Assembly (NCBI RefSeq): GCF_029227915.1
Contig: NC_079878.1
Span: forward strand, 20,363,501 to 20,427,500
Source of the DNA: Hydractinia symbiolongicarpus
Lineage: Eukaryota; Cnidaria; Hydrozoa; Anthoathecata; Hydractiniidae
Direction of reading: 5' to 3'
Length of the DNA stretch: 64,000 nt
The notes under the pieces are model-generated. The model had not been told where the DNA came from. It made no database searches and saw only the letters and a program-made list of their open reading frames with translations. The translations under genes and the position numbers were made by a program. How positions within the stretch are numbered: position 1 is the first letter of the stretch; every line of letters begins with the position of its first letter. This document shows, in pieces, positions 45,624 through 58,590 of the stretch.

Positions 45624-46626
45624 ATGACGATCCTAAACTTTTGGTGGATTTCCTTGGTCGTTTTAGTTAATTTTGTCAAATGGTATAATTGTGCATATTA
45701 TCTCAAGTCACTCAAAAATATAAAATACAAAATAACAACAGTGATACCTTCCTGCAGTTCGTTGTTAACATGCGTCCAAAAATGCAGTTTCAAAAATTTG
45801 GATGCTGTTTATAAGGGTGAGATATGTAACTGCGTTATTGTTGATACAAAGAAAGATGAAATTGATGAAATTGAAGAAAAACTGACAGAAGTTTATTTGG
45901 CGATAAAGGATGTAAGTTATCTACTTTGTTTTTCTTTCTCCTTCTTCTTTTTCTGCTCCTCCTTTCTTTTCTTTTTTTCTTTTTTTTTTCTCCTACGGTT
46001 ATTTTATTTATTTATTTAGCCTTCGAGTCATTTGGAGAAAAGGCATCAACCAGGTATGACATTATTTCTGTACTTTCTGATGTACCATTTGTCAATTTTG
46101 TATTGATTTAAATATTTAGGGCAATAATTCGACAAGTAACCATGACTTTGTCAGCATTTTCAAATAAGCATGAACATTTGTATGTTTAGCCTCAATTAAT
46201 CTCTCGCGTGGAAAACCAGCAAGACAAATAAGCGTAGAAAATCACTTTTGGAACTTAGACGCATCACTTGGAGTGGACGGAAATACAAATGGTGATTTTA
46301 ATGCCAAATCATGTTTTCAAACAATTAATAATAATGAACTAAACCCATGGTGGGAGGTCAACCTCCTTCAAAACGCTGTTATAACAAATATTGTTTTATA
46401 TCCTCGCACTGATTGATGCCACCTCAGAGCAAATAATTTAAAACTGCTGGTGAAATCTGCTGATCAGAATTCCTAGAGTTTATGTGCATTTATCGAACAA
46501 CTGGGTCCGACACCATATGATCAAAAATGCGATCATCATGTGGTTGGACGTTTTGTTCGACTTGTACAACACAACACAGACGTTTTGCACTTGTGTGAAG
46601 TGGAGGTATTTGGGTATTTCTTGTAA
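45624..46626 (+). pseudogene. F-type lectin (fucolectin-like), copy 1, two nonsense codons
   Basis: Exon 1 45624-45911 (MTILNFWWISLVVLV... with SSLLTCVQKCSFKNLDAVY, a PAN-like Cys pattern), exon 2 46020-46053 (34 bp) and exon 3 46190-46626 join in frame through GT-AG introns. Exon 3 carries the F-type lectin fold: NLSRGKPARQIS, DASLGVDGN, SCFQT, PWWEVNLLQNAVITN and LCEVEVFGYFL. In-frame stops at 46414-46416 (replacing the first of the vicinal Cys) and 46474-46476 (in place of a conserved Trp) disable it. F-type lectins bind fucosylated glycans in innate recognition. Exon layout is identical to the intact copy at 55.2-56.2 kb. Confidence 0.8.
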
Positions 46627-48059
46627 CTAACAAACTGCCTGAAAATGAATTTTACCTAGCTTAGTTACGAAGTAGATCATTTTTGTTGTTTATTGATTTG
46701 AATTTTTGTACATAAGAATGTATTGAACTCCCTCATGTAAGAAATTTTGCGCATTTGCACTACCAAATTTAACTGAACAAAAAGTACAAAAAAAGAAAAA
46801 AAAAGAAACTATTGGATTTTGTTTTGGAACAAAAAAGTCTAAAAATAAAATAAAAGATTCCAGCAAACATTGAACTACTAAGATTCTTAAACAGCTTTAA
46901 AAATTTATTATTTTATCTCATTTTTCTTAAACATCTCAAATTTCAGCGCGTCTGAAAAGCACTATTACTTTATTTAGTAGGATAAAAATAATAATTCTCA
47001 AAAATGAAACTCAGCGGTTGGTATTTTTATTTTTTCATTTTTGCCGTTCATCTTATAGAACTGATTCAAAAAATGTTATTTCCTTACAAAAGGCTTCTTC
47101 TATTGAGAAACCAATAGACCTCTGTTTTATAAAGTTTTTAAAATGTTGGTTGAAGATACATCTCAGTATATCTTATATGTGAATACAATTTAGATATCAT
47201 CTGGTTGAGTTTTTCTCGTATTTTGATTAATAATCTACACGAATTATATGCTATGATTTTATTGTCTATTGAGAAACGAGTGCAATTTTCACTTATTTTT
47301 CAATTCCACAGTGCATTATAAATTGTGAAATTTCTTACACGATCCACATGCATTATCTTGTAATAACTTTATTGACTGTAGAACAAAGAACTTTATGAAA
47401 CATGCCTGGAACTGAGTAATAATCTACAGAGTATACAATGATTTTACTCGGTTTATATAATAAACTAGCTATTTGCCTCAAGGCTCGTGAAATATGTAAA
47501 CGGGGACATAAAACGCTCAAGAAATAATTTTCGAAATTTTTTTTTCGGCACTGTGCTATGACTAATACTATATCTTCTCCGTAAAACATTTGTAAACTTT
47601 AAAATATAATGAATAAAATAAACATTACACTTTTTAAATTTATTCCACGTCTCTCTGCGTTCTATTTGTAATTATTAATTTGTTTATTCAGAAGTAGCCA
47701 CAAAAACGTATGTGTTATAATTTCGTTCGACAAGTATCTTTGCATGACGCAAAACCAACCTTAGGTTCAGGGCTTGTTGCGTGTTTTTTTATATGAGGAT
47801 GCAACGAAAAAAAGCAAGCTCTCACGTGATAAACTAACGTTCGCGCGTAAGTGCTTGCTTAATTATTTAATTATTTTCAATACATCAGATCCACTTCGCA
47901 GAGTATTTATATGTGCTAATATATCTTTATTTCAGGGAAACCGGTAACAACAATGCAATTCAATATCAAGGGCGAGCATTCATGTGGCCTTAATTCATTA
48001 TTACGTAGATGAAACATTGGTGTCTAGAACCTTGTAGTAACTTAGTTAAAAATACGTTT
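46627..48059. other. Intergenic AT-rich stretch
   Basis: No coding pattern recognised. It contains an A-rich tract near 46785-46807. Confidence 0.45.
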
Positions 48060-48350
48060 TTAAGTTAAAGGTTTTTTGATGACGCCATTAAACCGTCCAA
48101 TCCGAAACGGATTCGGCGACCCAGGTTTGTGAAAGTTACCCAATTCGCTCCCAGGGTGTCCCCAGTTACCTGCGCGTTAAAAAAATGTCTGGCGTCACCA
48201 CCTCGTTTTCAAGTTATTTGGCCTCAAAAGTTTTAAGTGCATTGTAATGGCTTCATTAATTTAAAGTAGGATATTGGCGTTGCATTGAAGTTATAGCGTC
48301 GCGCCGTAGCGTTAGAAATTTTAACATTTGAGACATAGCTTTTTCAGCTA
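48060..48350 (+). repeat. Dispersed repeat, copy B of the 15.1-15.8 kb family
   Basis: Same orientation and order of blocks as 15480-15760: CGAAACGGATTCGG, CCCAGGTTTG, CAGTTACC, CGTTTTCAAGTTATTTGG, GTAATGGCTTCATTAATTTA, AGGATATTGGCG and TTTAACATTTGAGACAT. In copy B the GACGTCA sites have become GACGCCA or GGCGTCA, so the two copies differ mainly by single-base transitions. Confidence 0.7.
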
Positions 48351-48567
48351 GATCATAGGAAGATGAACACATTCACTTTGCCTATTACAGACAATGGCTA
48401 GAAAACGCGACAATATTTTCATCTTAACATGCAAAATATTAAAAACCATAATACTAAGATTTTAGAAAACAAGAAGGTCAAAAAACAAACTACAAACTTT
48501 CAAACTGATTACATTATATCGTCAACTAAGTACGCCGTCATCGTCAGAACTTTGAAGCATACGGGGA

Positions 48568-48652
48568 CAACCTCGTTCCCAGCGCCTGTTGTCTCTCTTT
48601 TTATCCCGGGACGGCGAGACAAACATGGTCCTGGAGGAGGCCTCGTCACGTG
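48568..48652 (+). repeat. Dispersed repeat beginning CAACCTCGT
   Basis: CAACCTCGTTCCCAGCGCC through ACATGGTCCTGGAGGAGGC matches, in reverse complement, the stretch 51046-51126 (CAACCTCGTCCCC ... ACATGGCCCTGGAGGAGGC). The first 16 bases also match the ends of the MITE at 62829. Confidence 0.55.
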
Positions 48653-50979
48653 ACCCTCCAATACATATTTGTCTCAATGAACCAAAGTTTTATACTGCTC
48701 GTATATTGCCCTTGAGTGTTTTCTAAATACATAAATATACAATCATGTTATTTAGGCTTTTGTTTACTTGTGTTTACTTGTAGACTTTCATGCAATTTAG
48801 TTATGTGTATTTTACTGAATTGGTTGGCTAGCAGGCACTGGGTTGCAAAACTAACTTTTGTAGCTACGGGTGGAAATTGGTGAATGATTTGCCCACCTGA
48901 CCATAGCACTTCGTTGGTTCTCTAAGGTGCAAATATGGCTACATAATTTTCAAATGGTGTCATTCTAGGTGCCTGACTGAAGGTAGCTAGGCAGAAATTT
49001 AACTTTATATTAACATTTCATTTTTTATTCATTTTGGCGGATTTGGCTCATTTACTGTAAGTTTATATCTGTGTCTGCATTACTGCTTTTATATGATGAC
49101 CAAGATTTTGCTGTATGAATCCCAAAGTTGCTTTTTTATTATTGTTTTGCACGAAATTTATTTAAACAATAGTTAACTGAAACTGAGTTCGAGCCACCCA
49201 TTACTGATAAATTCTGCTTTTTCTCTTCTTAATGACATGTTTTTAAAACGCCATACAGCTTTTTTATTTTTCACTCAACAAGCGCACATTTTATTGCACA
49301 CACAGTTATACAAAAACAAGTTTTTTTATCTAAAACATAAATAATCCAAAAATTTGATCAAAAGCATTATGCAGGTTTGAAAACTGAAATCGACAAGTCC
49401 ACATGTGATCTGTTTTGTCGATTCAAATAATGTATCATTATCAGTTTAGAAAGAATTGGTATACGACTTTACCAACAGCGAAGTATTGTTAACCTTAATA
49501 GAAAAAAGTGTTTGGGAAATAATTTTTTGAGGATAATATTTTGGGGATTTTGGACCAAAGTTAAGTTCCACATAGTCGCACTTTTTAGAGCTTATCAAAA
49601 TTCTGTTGCTGTTCAAAAAACGCTTTTTAATTGATACATACTTCTATGTTCATTGTTATCATTCTGCTTGGAAAATATTCAAAATGCCAAACTAGCTAAC
49701 CGTAAAGATTAATTCAGTATTCTCATAAGAGCATCCAATCACAAAAAGATATTTCTTGCAAATTATTTTTTTGTTTACTGGCATCATTTTAGGTTGAATC
49801 TTAGCTGACCTACTTCTAAGGTTAGAATAGCTTTTAAAATTTTATCTTAATCAAAATTGATATGTTGTCACAAACAGCTTATCGGCGTCTCTGAAAAGGG
49901 CTAAATTCTGAAACTCAGAAAGTATGATGATAATAGAACTATTTTTTGACTCAATTTCATCAAACCAATCTAAAACCATATCATACCAAATCTTAAGTCA
50001 ATATTTTAATTCTTACTGAAATTAGGGGACACTATATATACTACCCGGTTTAGACCTTTTTTGTTATTTTTTTATGTTCACTGCTTTATAATTAGTATTA
50101 AAACTCTTGAGATAAGATATCATAGTGTTGAGCTGTTCAATATCTACCACTATCTTTAGTACATCTTGGATTTAACCATATGCCAGATTGAGCTCTCAAT
50201 CAAAGTGTGACTCAAAATTTGATTGGGTTCGATTTTCTGAAATTTCTTCATATTCATGTTAAAAAAGGCTTAGCCAGAATCAGTTTAAGAAATTCCTCCT
50301 ACCTTTTCTCTTTTTTTATGCCTCGTGTAAAATTATCGTTTATCGGATTGGTCTGAAAGTACTCCATAACAAGTTTCAAGTCAATAACTTTATTTTTTAA
50401 CGAAGTTATTGTAAATTTTCTTGAAGTAGACCGGGTAAATGATAAAATGGCTCCGACGGTTAATCTACTGGCTTTTTATATTTTTTTATGGTAACCAAAG
50501 CATATAAAGTAATAAAATATGCCCACTAATAACAACCTGATATAATTTAAAACGTAACGGTACATATATTTTGTAAAAAAAACATTTTCGATACTTTGTG
50601 CAAAATTATTTTGTCTATAAAGGGCATGGACGACACTAGGTCTCCTTCAGCTAGTAATTTTATGTAACGTCATTCTTTGCATAAAGCTGCAAGTTAAACC
50701 TGGCCCCTTTAAAACAAGTTGAGTTTCTTTTTTTTCTTTCTTATCTTGATAGTTTGCTAGGTATAGTGTGCTAGCAAGCTACTTTTCTAGCTTAAACTTT
50801 CCCAGCTATTGAAATATTGTCATGTAAGCTGTATTACTTTATGATGTCTTATTTTATACTCTCATTACTTAGTGATGCTTTTTATTAAATTTTTCACTTT
50901 AAAAAAACATGATACTGATACAGCTCCTCCGCCATTTTAATACGAACAGCTTTCTCCTGTTCGTCACAGACTCGCCGCC
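48653..50979. other. Intergenic AT-rich stretch
   Basis: No gene or clear repeat was recognised on either strand. Confidence 0.4.
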
Positions 50980-50989
50980 TCGCCAAAAT

Positions 50990-51338
50990 GTTTTGTATGA
51001 CTCAATAATTATGTGACATATCCGCGCCAATCAGGTATCATATCAGACCAGCCTCCTCCAGGGCCATGTTCGTATCGTTGTCCTGGGGTCAGAAAAGATA
51101 CAAGATGCTATGGGGACGAGGTTGGGAGGGGCCGTGAATTAGATGGAAGAGTATTTAATGCACATTTTGAGCTACGCAGACCCACAGCCCACGAGGTCTA
51201 CTTTCTCCCAATTTCCCTCATGGCTTGGGTTAACCCGGGGCTATGGTAGCATTCACTCGCCCATATTAATTCGCCACCGCTGGGGGATCCGAATCCCGTT
51301 CAAAGTGCCAGAGTTATAACCACTAAGCTAACGGTTCC
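50990..51338 (-). mobile_element. tRNA-derived SINE
   Basis: On the minus strand a tRNA-like head starts near 51336: acceptor pairing ACCGTT with AGCGGT (about 51276-51281), a perfect A box TAGCTTAGTGG (51320-51330), an anticodon-loop-like CACTTTGAAC and a B-box-like GGATTCGGATCC (51285-51296). It is followed by a body of about 230 bp without coding capacity that ends in the CAACCTCGT-type repeat. The head most resembles a tRNA-Gln, judged by eye. An internal pol III promoter plus unrelated body is the SINE design. Confidence 0.5.
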
Positions 51339-54300
51339 ATTGAAAACAGCTAACTATTCTGTTACTGGCTAATTATCAGTTCAACCTGAATGCACAATTT
51401 GCTTGAAAATCTTTCTTGAACTCACCCAAAGTATCACAAAATATTTTTCTAAGACCTGATTTTTACAAATCTCACGAAAATCTCACCATAATTTTATCTT
51501 AAAGTGACAACTAACATTTCCTCTAGACTAATTGGGGAAACGTAAGGTTTTTTTAGTTATTACAGGATATAGAACGAGATATAGCACTTCCTAAATAAAG
51601 ATTTGGGTGTAAAGCAACGTTTGTTTACTTCTTTTACTAATAACCTAATACTTTGAATGAGTCTTTGTTCATACGCAAATATGTTTTATATTCTTGTGCG
51701 GCTTTCATTCTCAATTCATTTAAAATTGCATTGTATGCACTGCTTTCTTCTTTGCCCCATGACTTCTTCCAAACAGACCGTTTCCGGTTTTTTTCCTTTC
51801 TTTAATCCCCCTCTTCCTCAATAAAAAAGCGGCCATTGGCATAAACACAACCTTTCTCTTTTGATTCATGATTTAACATGCTGAGAGATTTTACGAATAG
51901 GCACTTCGGGTCATTTTATTGACTTCGATATAATCGTTCAATTTATTACCGTCGTAAAGGTATGAAAAGAGAGAAAAAATTTCAATAAACTTTTGATAAC
52001 GAAGTCAGATTTTATCTTTGATTAAAGCGTTGGGACAAAGCGGTGATGAACGGGTTAACACATAAAAAGATGACATTAGACTGTCCCGTTTATGAACTGT
52101 ACGAAGTTAAAAGATGAGTCAAAAAAATTATAATTATCTATTTACATTGATGCAATCCTAACAATTAGGAATGTTATTTAAATTAGATCATTTGGATGCG
52201 AACCAATTGCTTTCTCGGCCTTGTTTAACCAAATATTGTATGAGGATATGTCGGTGAATGCGTACCTTCTGGATTCGAAACACGTTATTCGAAATGTCGT
52301 GCGTTTCTTGTTCTGATAAAGACAATGTGCCAAATATAACCAGCTCGGACCCAATCACCGCCGCATTTGCTTTAAATACGGTGCATAAAAAAACACAGAC
52401 AAAAAGAAGTCCAACAGACTAAATAGATATAAAAAAATATTTTTTTGACACAGAGTATAGGGTGGCACAGCTAGGTTTATTTTCGCTTATGGAGGGGATT
52501 TCGGTTTTACATGTAAATTTATAGCTTATATGAAAGAATATTATGTAAAAAAAGCCTTGACACCGGCATTTTTATATATTAAGAAAATTCCTATTTCAAA
52601 AACACAAACAAAACCAAATCAAAGAGATTGCATCAAAGGTAGGAACAAGACATGATGTTAGAAAATCCTAAAGCTGTTTTCCAATTCAAGAAATTTTTAA
52701 AGGTCTGTTCATGCGTACTAAATGGTTAACACGATTTGAATGGAGATTTTCCTCTTTATTCCGTCCCAGCGGTTACGCAAGTTAATATAATAAGAAAAGC
52801 TTTGAGCGGAATAATAAAAAAAGTCCCCGGTGACAGTGCCGCAACGACAATTTTAATATCTGGGAGCCTATATAGAAAAATAACATATATGAATTTCAAT
52901 TTATATAGTAACAATCCGTGGCGCCCTCATGGTGGGCGTCGAATGAAAACAATTAACATCTCTAGATTGGCGGAAAATGCCCTTCCAAATGTTAACGATC
53001 TCATGGTTCAATGTTAAAAATCACCATGAATCTTCCATATTTTTATAATTTAGAAAAGCTGCATTGTTTAATTGGCATTAGATTTAGATAATAATTTCCA
53101 TCAGATTTACATTACACGACTACAAAAAAATTAGCCTGTGGAAAATCCACGAGTTCACCCGTCCTTTTTATACCGCATTGCGTGCTTCTCGCTATTGCGC
53201 AGCTAAGCTACCATTTTGCGTGACAGACAGACAGACAGACAGACAGATACGGGCATTATAATATAGTTGATAACAACACTAAAAAATTTTTGAAAATATA
53301 CATCGCATTTGAACTTTTTAAAATGTGTCCCCATTCAGTGATTTTTATAATAATGATTTATGGGAAGGATCCTAATATTCCTGGACAGACAACTTTCTCT
53401 CTGCTTTTTTTCAAAAACAAACCAGGTGTATTGGAGCGCTTAACATTTGTTTAACTAAATATCTAGCATATCTAACGACTTTTCCTATGAAACTGTTTTT
53501 TAAGTGAAAGAGCAAAAACTATAATTTCACTTAATACTTTCGAAGCTATGAGCAACTTCTGAGTGTCACAAAAGGAGCTATTTTGGGTAATATCATGATG
53601 ACTCTTTGTTTTCTGAAATAATGATTCACGTCGCATCACATCAATTTGCGAAAGCAAAAAACTACCAATTCACTAGAAAATATTAATATTAACGAAGCGT
53701 TTGACGAAATGGATTAATAGTACAATGGCATTAGTTGTTAAAAAAAGCTCTATACTTTGATAATGATTTCCCCATTACTTTGTGACGTCTAAAGATAAAT
53801 TGCAATGCTTTACGCACTTGTTAACACTATTAGCTAAAGGCTGTTTTTGATCGATTAACCCCCACAAGATATTTCAGGCTTCGTCACATAAAAATTAGTA
53901 GAATGAAACTTCAATTCAACGTGAGTTTTAAGTAAAAAATTGAAATTTTGGTCACGTGACTATGATGTCATTTTATTGCGTGTATCATTTTTTATGATAC
54001 ATAAGAATGGTTTTGCAATAATTATTTGCTTGAACTTATTGTATTCAAAATGGTGTAATTAAAAAGGATAGCCAATAGTAATACAAATTTTTAGATTTTA
54101 TGGCTGAAAGAAAATGGGCTTTGATCATTTAAAATATGAGAAAACAATCGGCGAACTTTAATAATAGTTATAGATACTAAAACAATATAGTGAAAATATT
54201 ATTTTAACGTTTTAAATTGTACTCACGATAAATTTGCGACAATAAAACTTTTATATTTTCTGTTAACAATATCAGATTTTGTCGAATCAGATAAATCTGT

Positions 54301-55235
54301 CAAATAAAATCTTATAATGCAAACGCTGCTTAATACTCTTTTGCAAATGGTCATGCCTCTTTTAAAAAGTTGTAAAAAAGAAAAAAAAATGTTTATGTTA
54401 GGAGAATTTAATAGTGATCAGTATTTAAATAATTTAAAAAATCTTGTCTGTAAATTACACATATTCGGGTCTGCAAAATAGACGTGCTAGGAATAAGTCT
54501 AAATAATGAATAAATAATAATTACAACAAATAAAGGGGAGAAAGTAATTATTTCATTTGAAATTTTTTTAGAAAAAACTTCTCATTATACTCCCTGTCAA
54601 CAAACTAACCACCCCAAAAAGCAAAAGCAAAAATTAAACTAAGACTTTTTTTACCGTGCCAAGTTATAAAAATTTAGAAAAAGTCACAAAAAATATTTGT
54701 TCAAATGATGTGGAAAGTTAAAAAGAAGTCTAATTACCATGCCATCAGATAAAAGCAATTATTGTAAAAAAGCAAAAAGAAATATGGTTTGTGATTGCAA
54801 GGTAATATGAAATATATTTATTAATCAAAGATTTAATATTCTTAACGCGGCGAAATGTATAAAAGTGTAAACCAAACACGTTCGTGATGATGATGACAAT
54901 GGCGAGAAAGGAAAAGATTGTAACATAAAAAAGTGTTAAAGACTGTTCAAAAATCATAGCAAACAGTGTACTTCAATGTTTATTAGAATTTTCTGCATAC
55001 GACTTATTGCTCTAAAAGATAGGTCGGTCTTTGTCGACAGCTGTGGAATTTTTTGTTCTAATTATTTCTACATTTTTTTAGTAATTTCAATGGTTAAATT
55101 GCAAAAAATCACCAAGTAAAAGGTATTAACATTTTCGAGCTTTTAAAATTTAAATCAATTAATAATGAACAATAATAAAAAAAAATCCACTTCCTAACAG
55201 AGCTAAGTGAAGTTTAATTTCGTGCAGTTTGTTAC
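51339..55235. other. Intergenic AT-rich stretch with an ACAG microsatellite
   Basis: No gene recognised. Bases 53130-53275 carry a repeat-like block (GGAAAATCCACGAG, then (ACAG)n at 53222-53246, then ACGGGCATTATAATATAG) with the look of a dispersed element end. The ORF at 52736-53017 has no support. Confidence 0.4.
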
Positions 55236-56196
55236 TTATAAAAAGTACCCGAATACCTCAACTTCACACAAATGAAAGGGTTCTGTATTATGTTGTACAA
55301 TTCGAAAAATACCACCAACCACATGTTGACCGCATTTTTGATCAAGTGGTGTAGTACCCAGTTGTTCAATAGACGCACACAAATTCCAGGAATCCTCGTA
55401 AGCAATCCTCACAAGCAGTTTCAAATTATTTGCTCTGAGGTGGCAACATTCAGTGCGAGGATATAGAACAACATTTGTTATAACAGCATTTTGAAGGAGG
55501 TTGACTTCCCACCAAGGGTATGTTTCATTATTAGTGTGAAAACACGATTTGACTTCGAAATCACCATTTTTGTTTCCATCCACTCCAAGTGATGCGTCTG
55601 GAATGAAACTGTGATTGTAGACGCTTGATTGTCTTGCTGGTTTTCCACGCGACAGATTAATTGAGACTAAACATACAAATTTGAATGTCTGTTTATGCTT
55701 CTTGGAGAAAGCGAATAAAATCATAGGTTTCCTATATTGACCTGTACAAGTAGTTTACAAGTACAGAAATAAAATATACCTGGTTGATGTCCGTTGTCCA
55801 AATAACTGGAAGGCTAAAAAATCAATCAATATATAAAGAGAAGCAGGAGAAGGAGGAGGAGGAGCAGAAGAGGAATATCTTTTGGATTAATGTTAACTGA
55901 CAACTTACATCTTTTACTGCGGAATAAACTTTTGCCGCTTTTTCTTTATTCTCGTTTTTTTTGCCATCTGTGTTTCCAGCAACAATAATGCAGTAACATT
56001 TTCCGTCCTTATAAACAACATCCAAATTTTTCAATCGACATTTTTGAACGCATGTTAACAGTGAAGGACAAGAAGAAATCTCTGTTATCGTCTTGTATTT
56101 CATACTTTCGTGTGACTTTACGTAATGGATACAATTATACCATTTTGCCATGTTAATCGCAACAAAAAAATTTGACCAAAAGTTTAGGCTTGTCAT
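55236..56196 (-). CDS. F-type lectin (fucolectin-like), intact three-exon gene, 250 aa
   Basis: Exons 55909-56196, 55780-55813 and 55236-55666 join in frame (phases 0 and 1) through GT-AG introns, giving 250 codons plus stop. The ATG at 56196 was chosen because MTSLNFW matches the start of the other copies; an upstream ATG at 56322 would add 42 residues. A weak N-terminal hydrophobic stretch is followed by a PAN-like Cys region (CPSLLTCVQKCRLKN, GKCYCIIV) and the F-type lectin domain: NLSRGKPARQSS, DASLGVDGN, SCFHT, PWWEVNLLQNAVITN, RTECCHLRANN (vicinal Cys; Arg of the sugar site, with Glu where many lectins have Asp) and LCEVEVFGYFL. Probably a secreted glycan-binding protein. A tandem repeat lies upstream. 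Confidence 0.8.
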
Positions 56197-56291
56197 GTTC
56201 AAATAACGAACCGTTTGTTGCAAACTGTGCAGCAATATAAAAGGTGTGAATAATAACAGAGGACGTTTGCTGCGACTACGTATTAAACAAT

Positions 56292-56690
56292 GTTTGAAAT
56301 ATGAATAATTTAAAAGAAACACATTTATTTAATTATACATATATATTTATTATCGATATATATTCTAGATATATAGAGCTTTCACCAGTCATCTATTTAT
56401 GTTTGAGTGCTGTTTGAAACATAATATTTTAAAAGAAACACATTTATTTAATTATACATATATATTTATTATCGATATATATTCTAGATATATAGAGCTT
56501 TCACCAGTCATCTATTTATGTTTGAGTGCTGTTTGAAACATAATATTTTAAAAGAAGCACATTTATTTAATTAAACATATATATTTATTATCGATATATA
56601 TTCTAGATATGTAGAGCTTTCACCAGTCATCTATTTATGTTTGAGTGCTGTTTGAAACATAAATATTTTAAAAGAAGCACATTTATTTAC
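56292..56690. repeat. 119-120-bp tandem repeat, ~3.3 copies, upstream of the lectin gene
   Basis: Units begin GTTTGAAA at 56292, 56412, 56531 and 56650. Each contains CATTTATTTAATTA, TTATTATCGATATATATTC, CTTTCACCAGTCATCTATTT and GTTTGAGTGCT. Units differ by only a few bases, so expansion is recent. The array starts about 95 bp upstream of the lectin ATG (56196), within the likely promoter or 5' UTR. Confidence 0.9.
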
Positions 56691-57893
56691 AGTGCGGTGA
56701 AGTCCCGCGTCATGATGAACCACGAGTTCCTTGACGAAGTTTCTTTCATAAACAATACAATTTTGCAAGCTTAGGTTGTTTCATGTTTATTCTTTTGCTT
56801 AATCACGATCTAGAAACGCTCATAAAACTATATTAATTTCGTAAAATTAAGTGCACGCGTTAAGAAAGACTTTTTTCAATTGTTCGGCAAACTACACCAA
56901 CATAATTTTCTTAAAACAAAGTTTAGGTAAAACCCCGAACAAAAATGTAAACAAATGTCAATAAAAAGTATTTTATTTTGAGGCACGTAAAATACTTAAA
57001 GAGTAAACAACGCTATACAAGCTCCAAAAGACTGCTAAATGTTTCCTTGAACTCTTCTTTAGCATGCCATAGCTAGGTAGCCTAAAAATTACTCTTATCG
57101 AAAGATATAACCTAACCAATAAAGGGCAAAAATAAACAAGTTCCTTTTATTAGGCTCTTCGGGAGCTTGTACACTCTGAGATATTCTTTCTATTTGTTGT
57201 TTTATAGTAACATTCCTCTGTTTCTTATGTAAATGAGTTGATCACAACAGGAGGCTATTTTACACCAGTTAAAGAAAATCCTAAATACGCCCCTACCACA
57301 CAGGGGGGGGGATAATGAAACTTTCCCGAAGAGAATCTCAGCAAATACTAAAAGTGAGATAATGATTTGGGTAAATTAGTTAACATTAATTTACATTTTG
57401 TTGATTTTTCAAAAGTCAAAGTAAAATTCGGGGAAATTGTGCAAATACAATAAAAAAACTGAGCATTCATAATAAGGCAAACTGATTTTGACCCCTTCGC
57501 AGTAAGCGCATCGACGTCGCATTAACGTCCTCTGACGTTTGTTTTCCGACGTCGAATGACGGTTGTTTCATGGTTGTATGTGAAACGTCGTTTTGACGTC
57601 GGAATGGGACGTAGTTTCGACGAACAATACCGACCATAAGCAACGTCGAAACGACGTTGTTTGACCATCATGTCGTTCATTGACCATCATGGGATACCAT
57701 CTTATAGCTTAACCAACAGTTGAATTTTTTATAATTTTCCTTAAAATCGCCAAGAGCTCAAAGATATGGAAAAACACACGAGATATTCTTTCACAAATAC
57801 TTTCTTTAAATTATATAAAATATGTACAAGGTATTTATATGTCAGAAATAAACAAATCGTCCTCATTCTCATCTTATGCATTTTCAACGTTCA
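56691..57893. other. Noncoding stretch with an ACGTCG-rich patch
   Basis: No gene found. Bases 57508-57660 contain at least ten ACGTCG/CGACGT or ACGTC words in mixed orientation. A G run lies at 57303-57310. Confidence 0.5.
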
Positions 57894-58284
57894 CTACTTT
57901 ATCATCTTCATGATCTTGTCCATTTTTGTTTCATCCTCATTTTCTTCCTCTGGAATGATACGTCGGCACTTAGGAAGTGGTTCAACTTGTCCCCCACCCG
58001 CTCCAACGCGATCGGGCACATACTTCAAAGTCTTACCAATAGTAGTCCAAACGGTGTTGTCAATACTATTATTGAAAAGCTTCTTTGTAGCTTCTGAAAG
58101 AAAAGATGTGTAATGATATTTAGCTTTGAATTTCAGACAAAAAGGACCAGAGTACACAATTCATATTGAAATACTTACTGAGGATCGCCTTGTAAGTGTT
58201 TGTCTCCCCAAATGCTTCTTTCTTCTGGATATTTCTTTTAACCGAGCCACTCATATTGAAATTAGCTTGGACAGCCGGCTTCAT
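57894..58284 (-). CDS. Small two-exon gene, ~101 aa, unknown function
   Basis: Exon 1 58179-58284 (MKPAVQANFNMSGSVK...) and exon 2 57894-58093 join in frame (phase 1) with donor GTAAGT and acceptor TTTCAG. The protein is basic in its first two thirds and ends in an acidic/basic helical tail (IIPEEENEDETKMDKIMKMIK). A central GAGGGQVEPLPKCRR lacks a recognised family. A start at the second Met (58254) is equally possible. Proper splice sites and unlike-random composition support a real gene, but transposon origin cannot be excluded. Confidence 0.5.
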
Positions 58285-58429
58285 AATCCTTAATGACAAA
58301 ACAAGTTATCCATTAAAAAAGAAGTTTAACCTTCTTTAAATCTTATCAATGGTTCGATTATCTACTTTATTAATACCTGTATATATAGATCAGGTAATAC
58401 AGGATGCAGTGGTTACTTTTATAGGCATA

Positions 58430-58590
58430 TTTTTTGATTAAGACGCAGGATGGTTTAGCCTGGTTTCTTCAAATTATTATTTTTTAATCATAGCCTGGTT
58501 TCCTCAAAAAATTACTTTTAAGCCATGTTGCCTCAAAAAATTATTTTTATGCTTTGTTGCATAAAAAAATATTTTTTAACTTGGCCTTGT
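58430..58590. repeat. Degenerate tandem repeat, ~35-45 bp
   Basis: Four imperfect units, each with (A)GCCTGGTTTCCTCAAAAAAT or GCC(A/T)TGTTGCCTCAAAAAA followed by TTATTTTTA. No coding role is visible. Confidence 0.55.

Noticed and set aside
47353-47589. 78-codon minus-strand ORF
   Set aside because: Typical chance length for this AT-rich DNA with no motif or splice support.
52736-53017. 93-codon plus-strand ORF
   Set aside because: No domain, splice context or composition supports it; it lies in repeat-like noncoding DNA.
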